60,000 nt of DNA, taken from contig OX442324.1 of assembly GCA_949358305.1 (NCBI GenBank), positions 4,534,001 to 4,594,000 of the forward strand. The letters are read 5' to 3'. Under the pieces are notes generated by a model. That model made no database searches and had not been told where the DNA came from. It saw only the letters and a program-made list of their open reading frames with translations. A program made the position numbers and the translations under genes. Positions within the stretch are counted from its first letter, which is position 1. Each line of letters opens with the position of its first letter. This document shows, one piece after another, positions 58,800 to 60,000 of the stretch. The stretch comes from Strigamia acuminata (taxonomy: Eukaryota > Arthropoda > Chilopoda > Geophilomorpha > Linotaeniidae).

Positions 58800-59620
58800 A
58801 ATTTTGAGAGATTGTGAGAGATTGTGAGAGATCGTGAGAGATTTTGAGAGATTTTGAAAGATATTTGAGAGATTTTGAGAAATATTAAGAGATTTTGAGA
58901 AATATTAAGAGATTTTGAGAAATATTAAGAGATTTTGAGAAATATTAAGAGATTTTGAGAAATATTAAGAGATTTTGAGAAATATTAAGAGATTTTGAGA
59001 AATATTAAGAGATTTTGAGAAATATTAAGAGATTTTGAGAAATATTAAGAGATTTTGAGAAATATTAAGAGATTTTGAGAAATATCAAGAGATTTTGAGA
59101 AATATCAAGAGATTTTGAGAAATATCAAGAGATTTTGAGAAATATCAAGAGATTTTGAGAAATATCAAGAGATTTTGAGAAATATCAAGAGATTTTGAGA
59201 AATATTAAGAGATTTTGAGAAATATTTAGAGATTTTGAGAAATATTAAGAGATTTTGAGAAATATTAAGAGATTTTGAGAAATATTAAGAGATTTTGAGA
59301 AATATTAAGAGATTTTGAGAAATATTAAGAGATTTTGAGAAATATTAAGAGATTTTGAGAAATATTAAGAGATTTTGAGAAATATTAAGAGATTTTGAGA
59401 AATATTAAGAGATTTTGAGAAATATTAAGAGATTTTGAGAAATATTAAGAGATTTTGAGAAATATTAAGAGATTTTGAGAAATATTAAGAGATTTTGAGA
59501 AATATTAAGAGATTTTGAGAAATATTAAGAGATTTTGAGAAATATTAAGAGATTTTGAGAAATATTAAGAGATTTCGAGAGATTTCGAGAGATTTCGAGA
59601 GATTTTAAGACATTTTGATA
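58800..59620. repeat. 20-bp minisatellite between C3 and D3
   Basis: About 35 copies of the 20-bp unit, with one run of six ATATCAAG units (about 59085-59200) and one ATATTTAG (about 59223). It ends in GATTTCGAGA variants not present in the other arrays. It is the shortest of the three arrays. Confidence 0.95.
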
Positions 59621-59722
59621 AATTTCTCTAGCAATTCACCCAATATTTTAAAAGTATTGCTTTTATTCAAAATTCATTTTTAATACAAAAAAAAAATAAA
59701 TGACAAGAAAAATTACTGTGGA

Positions 59723-60000
59723 TTAGTGGGCAGATTCCCTCTGCATTGCACTTTCATCAATTTCACTGTAAACTGGTTGAACGTCATCACAAGTTGTTGT
59801 TTGAAAACTGTCCACAGAACCAGTTGGTGATGGTATTTGGACTTTAGTTTCTGTATTTCCTGGTTTGTCTGCAATTTTTGGCATCACCGAAGCGAGTGCA
59901 TAAACAGCTGCTTTTTTATCCCGGGGAATCAGTGCCAAAACGGACTCTCTGATTTGATTGTCATAATCTAGCCTTTGACCAACTTCCTCCTTAGTTCCAT
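59723..60000 (-). CDS. CLCA-like gene D3, tail exon (continues past right edge)
   Basis: The same tail as D1/D2 (ALIPRDKKAAVYAL ... PVYSEIDESAMQRESAH, stop at 59723). Unlike D1/D2, the frame stays open upstream of the shared ATGACAATCAAATC point (EEVGQRLDYDNQIRES) to the window edge. D3 is therefore probably the undeleted form of the gene, and this exon its cytoplasmic tail. PVYSEI is another tyrosine motif. Confidence 0.7.
   Translation of the reverse strand, partial: GTKEEVGQRLDYDNQIRESVLALIPRDKKAAVYALASVMPKIADKPGNTETKVQIPSPTGSVDSFQTTTCDDVQPVYSEIDESAMQRESAH

Overview
This is eukaryotic nuclear DNA, AT-rich, with short GT-AG introns and a heavy load of transposons. It carries a tandem cluster of genes of the CLCA family (calcium-activated chloride channel regulator: N-terminal metalloprotease-like domain, VWA domain, beta-rich and Fn3 domains, one membrane segment). 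The gene family plus copia, CR1/jockey-type LINE, hAT, piggyBac-like and TA-inserting MITEs suggests an arthropod, perhaps a hemipteran insect. That placement is inference.

Layout. All CLCA genes are on the minus strand. A unit of about 13-15 kb, read left to right as [A remnant] - B - C - 20-bp minisatellite - D, occurs three times. Unit 1 has gene A (exons at 1-1615 and 21229-21393), B1 (21765-26051), C1 (26617-30380), D1 (31808-32758). Unit 2 has A2 remnant (33172-33620), B2 (35462-39369, broken), C2 (39935-43700), D2 (46008-46958). Unit 3 has A3 remnant (47372-47820), B3 (49921-54202), C3 (54768-58531) and D3, which runs off the right edge. I could splice B1/B3 (12 exons, 1088 aa) and C1/C2/C3 (12 exons, 979 aa) through with every junction in phase.

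Gene A keeps the zinc-protease motif HEWAHYKYGIFDE and the metal-binding VWA motif DISGS. B, C and D do not: the protease motif is QEWAK or REWAY, and the VWA motif in B and C is DPLLC or DPTLC. B and C look like single-pass surface proteins with non-catalytic ectodomains and tyrosine-motif tails. In all three C genes the last 21 codons come from an inserted hAT MITE, which ends the protein in RPLPPVPH, a class-I SH3-ligand pattern.

Intron 1 of gene A holds about 19.6 kb of foreign DNA. It is a fold-back-like structure with terminal inverted repeats (1927-2236 and 20660-21068) and long arms of an 11-bp satellite (GGTATTTTTTT and variants) whose orientation flips near 9945. An apparently full-length LINE (2684-8080) sits in the left arm and an intact copia element with identical 229-bp LTRs (11468-16697) in the right arm. 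Unit 3 carries a further 1.25-kb hAT-like element with a piggyBac-like MITE nested inside. B2 is damaged by a TA-flanked MITE, a 46-bp perfect palindrome and an unclassified 380-bp insertion. I saw no tRNA, rRNA or CRISPR.
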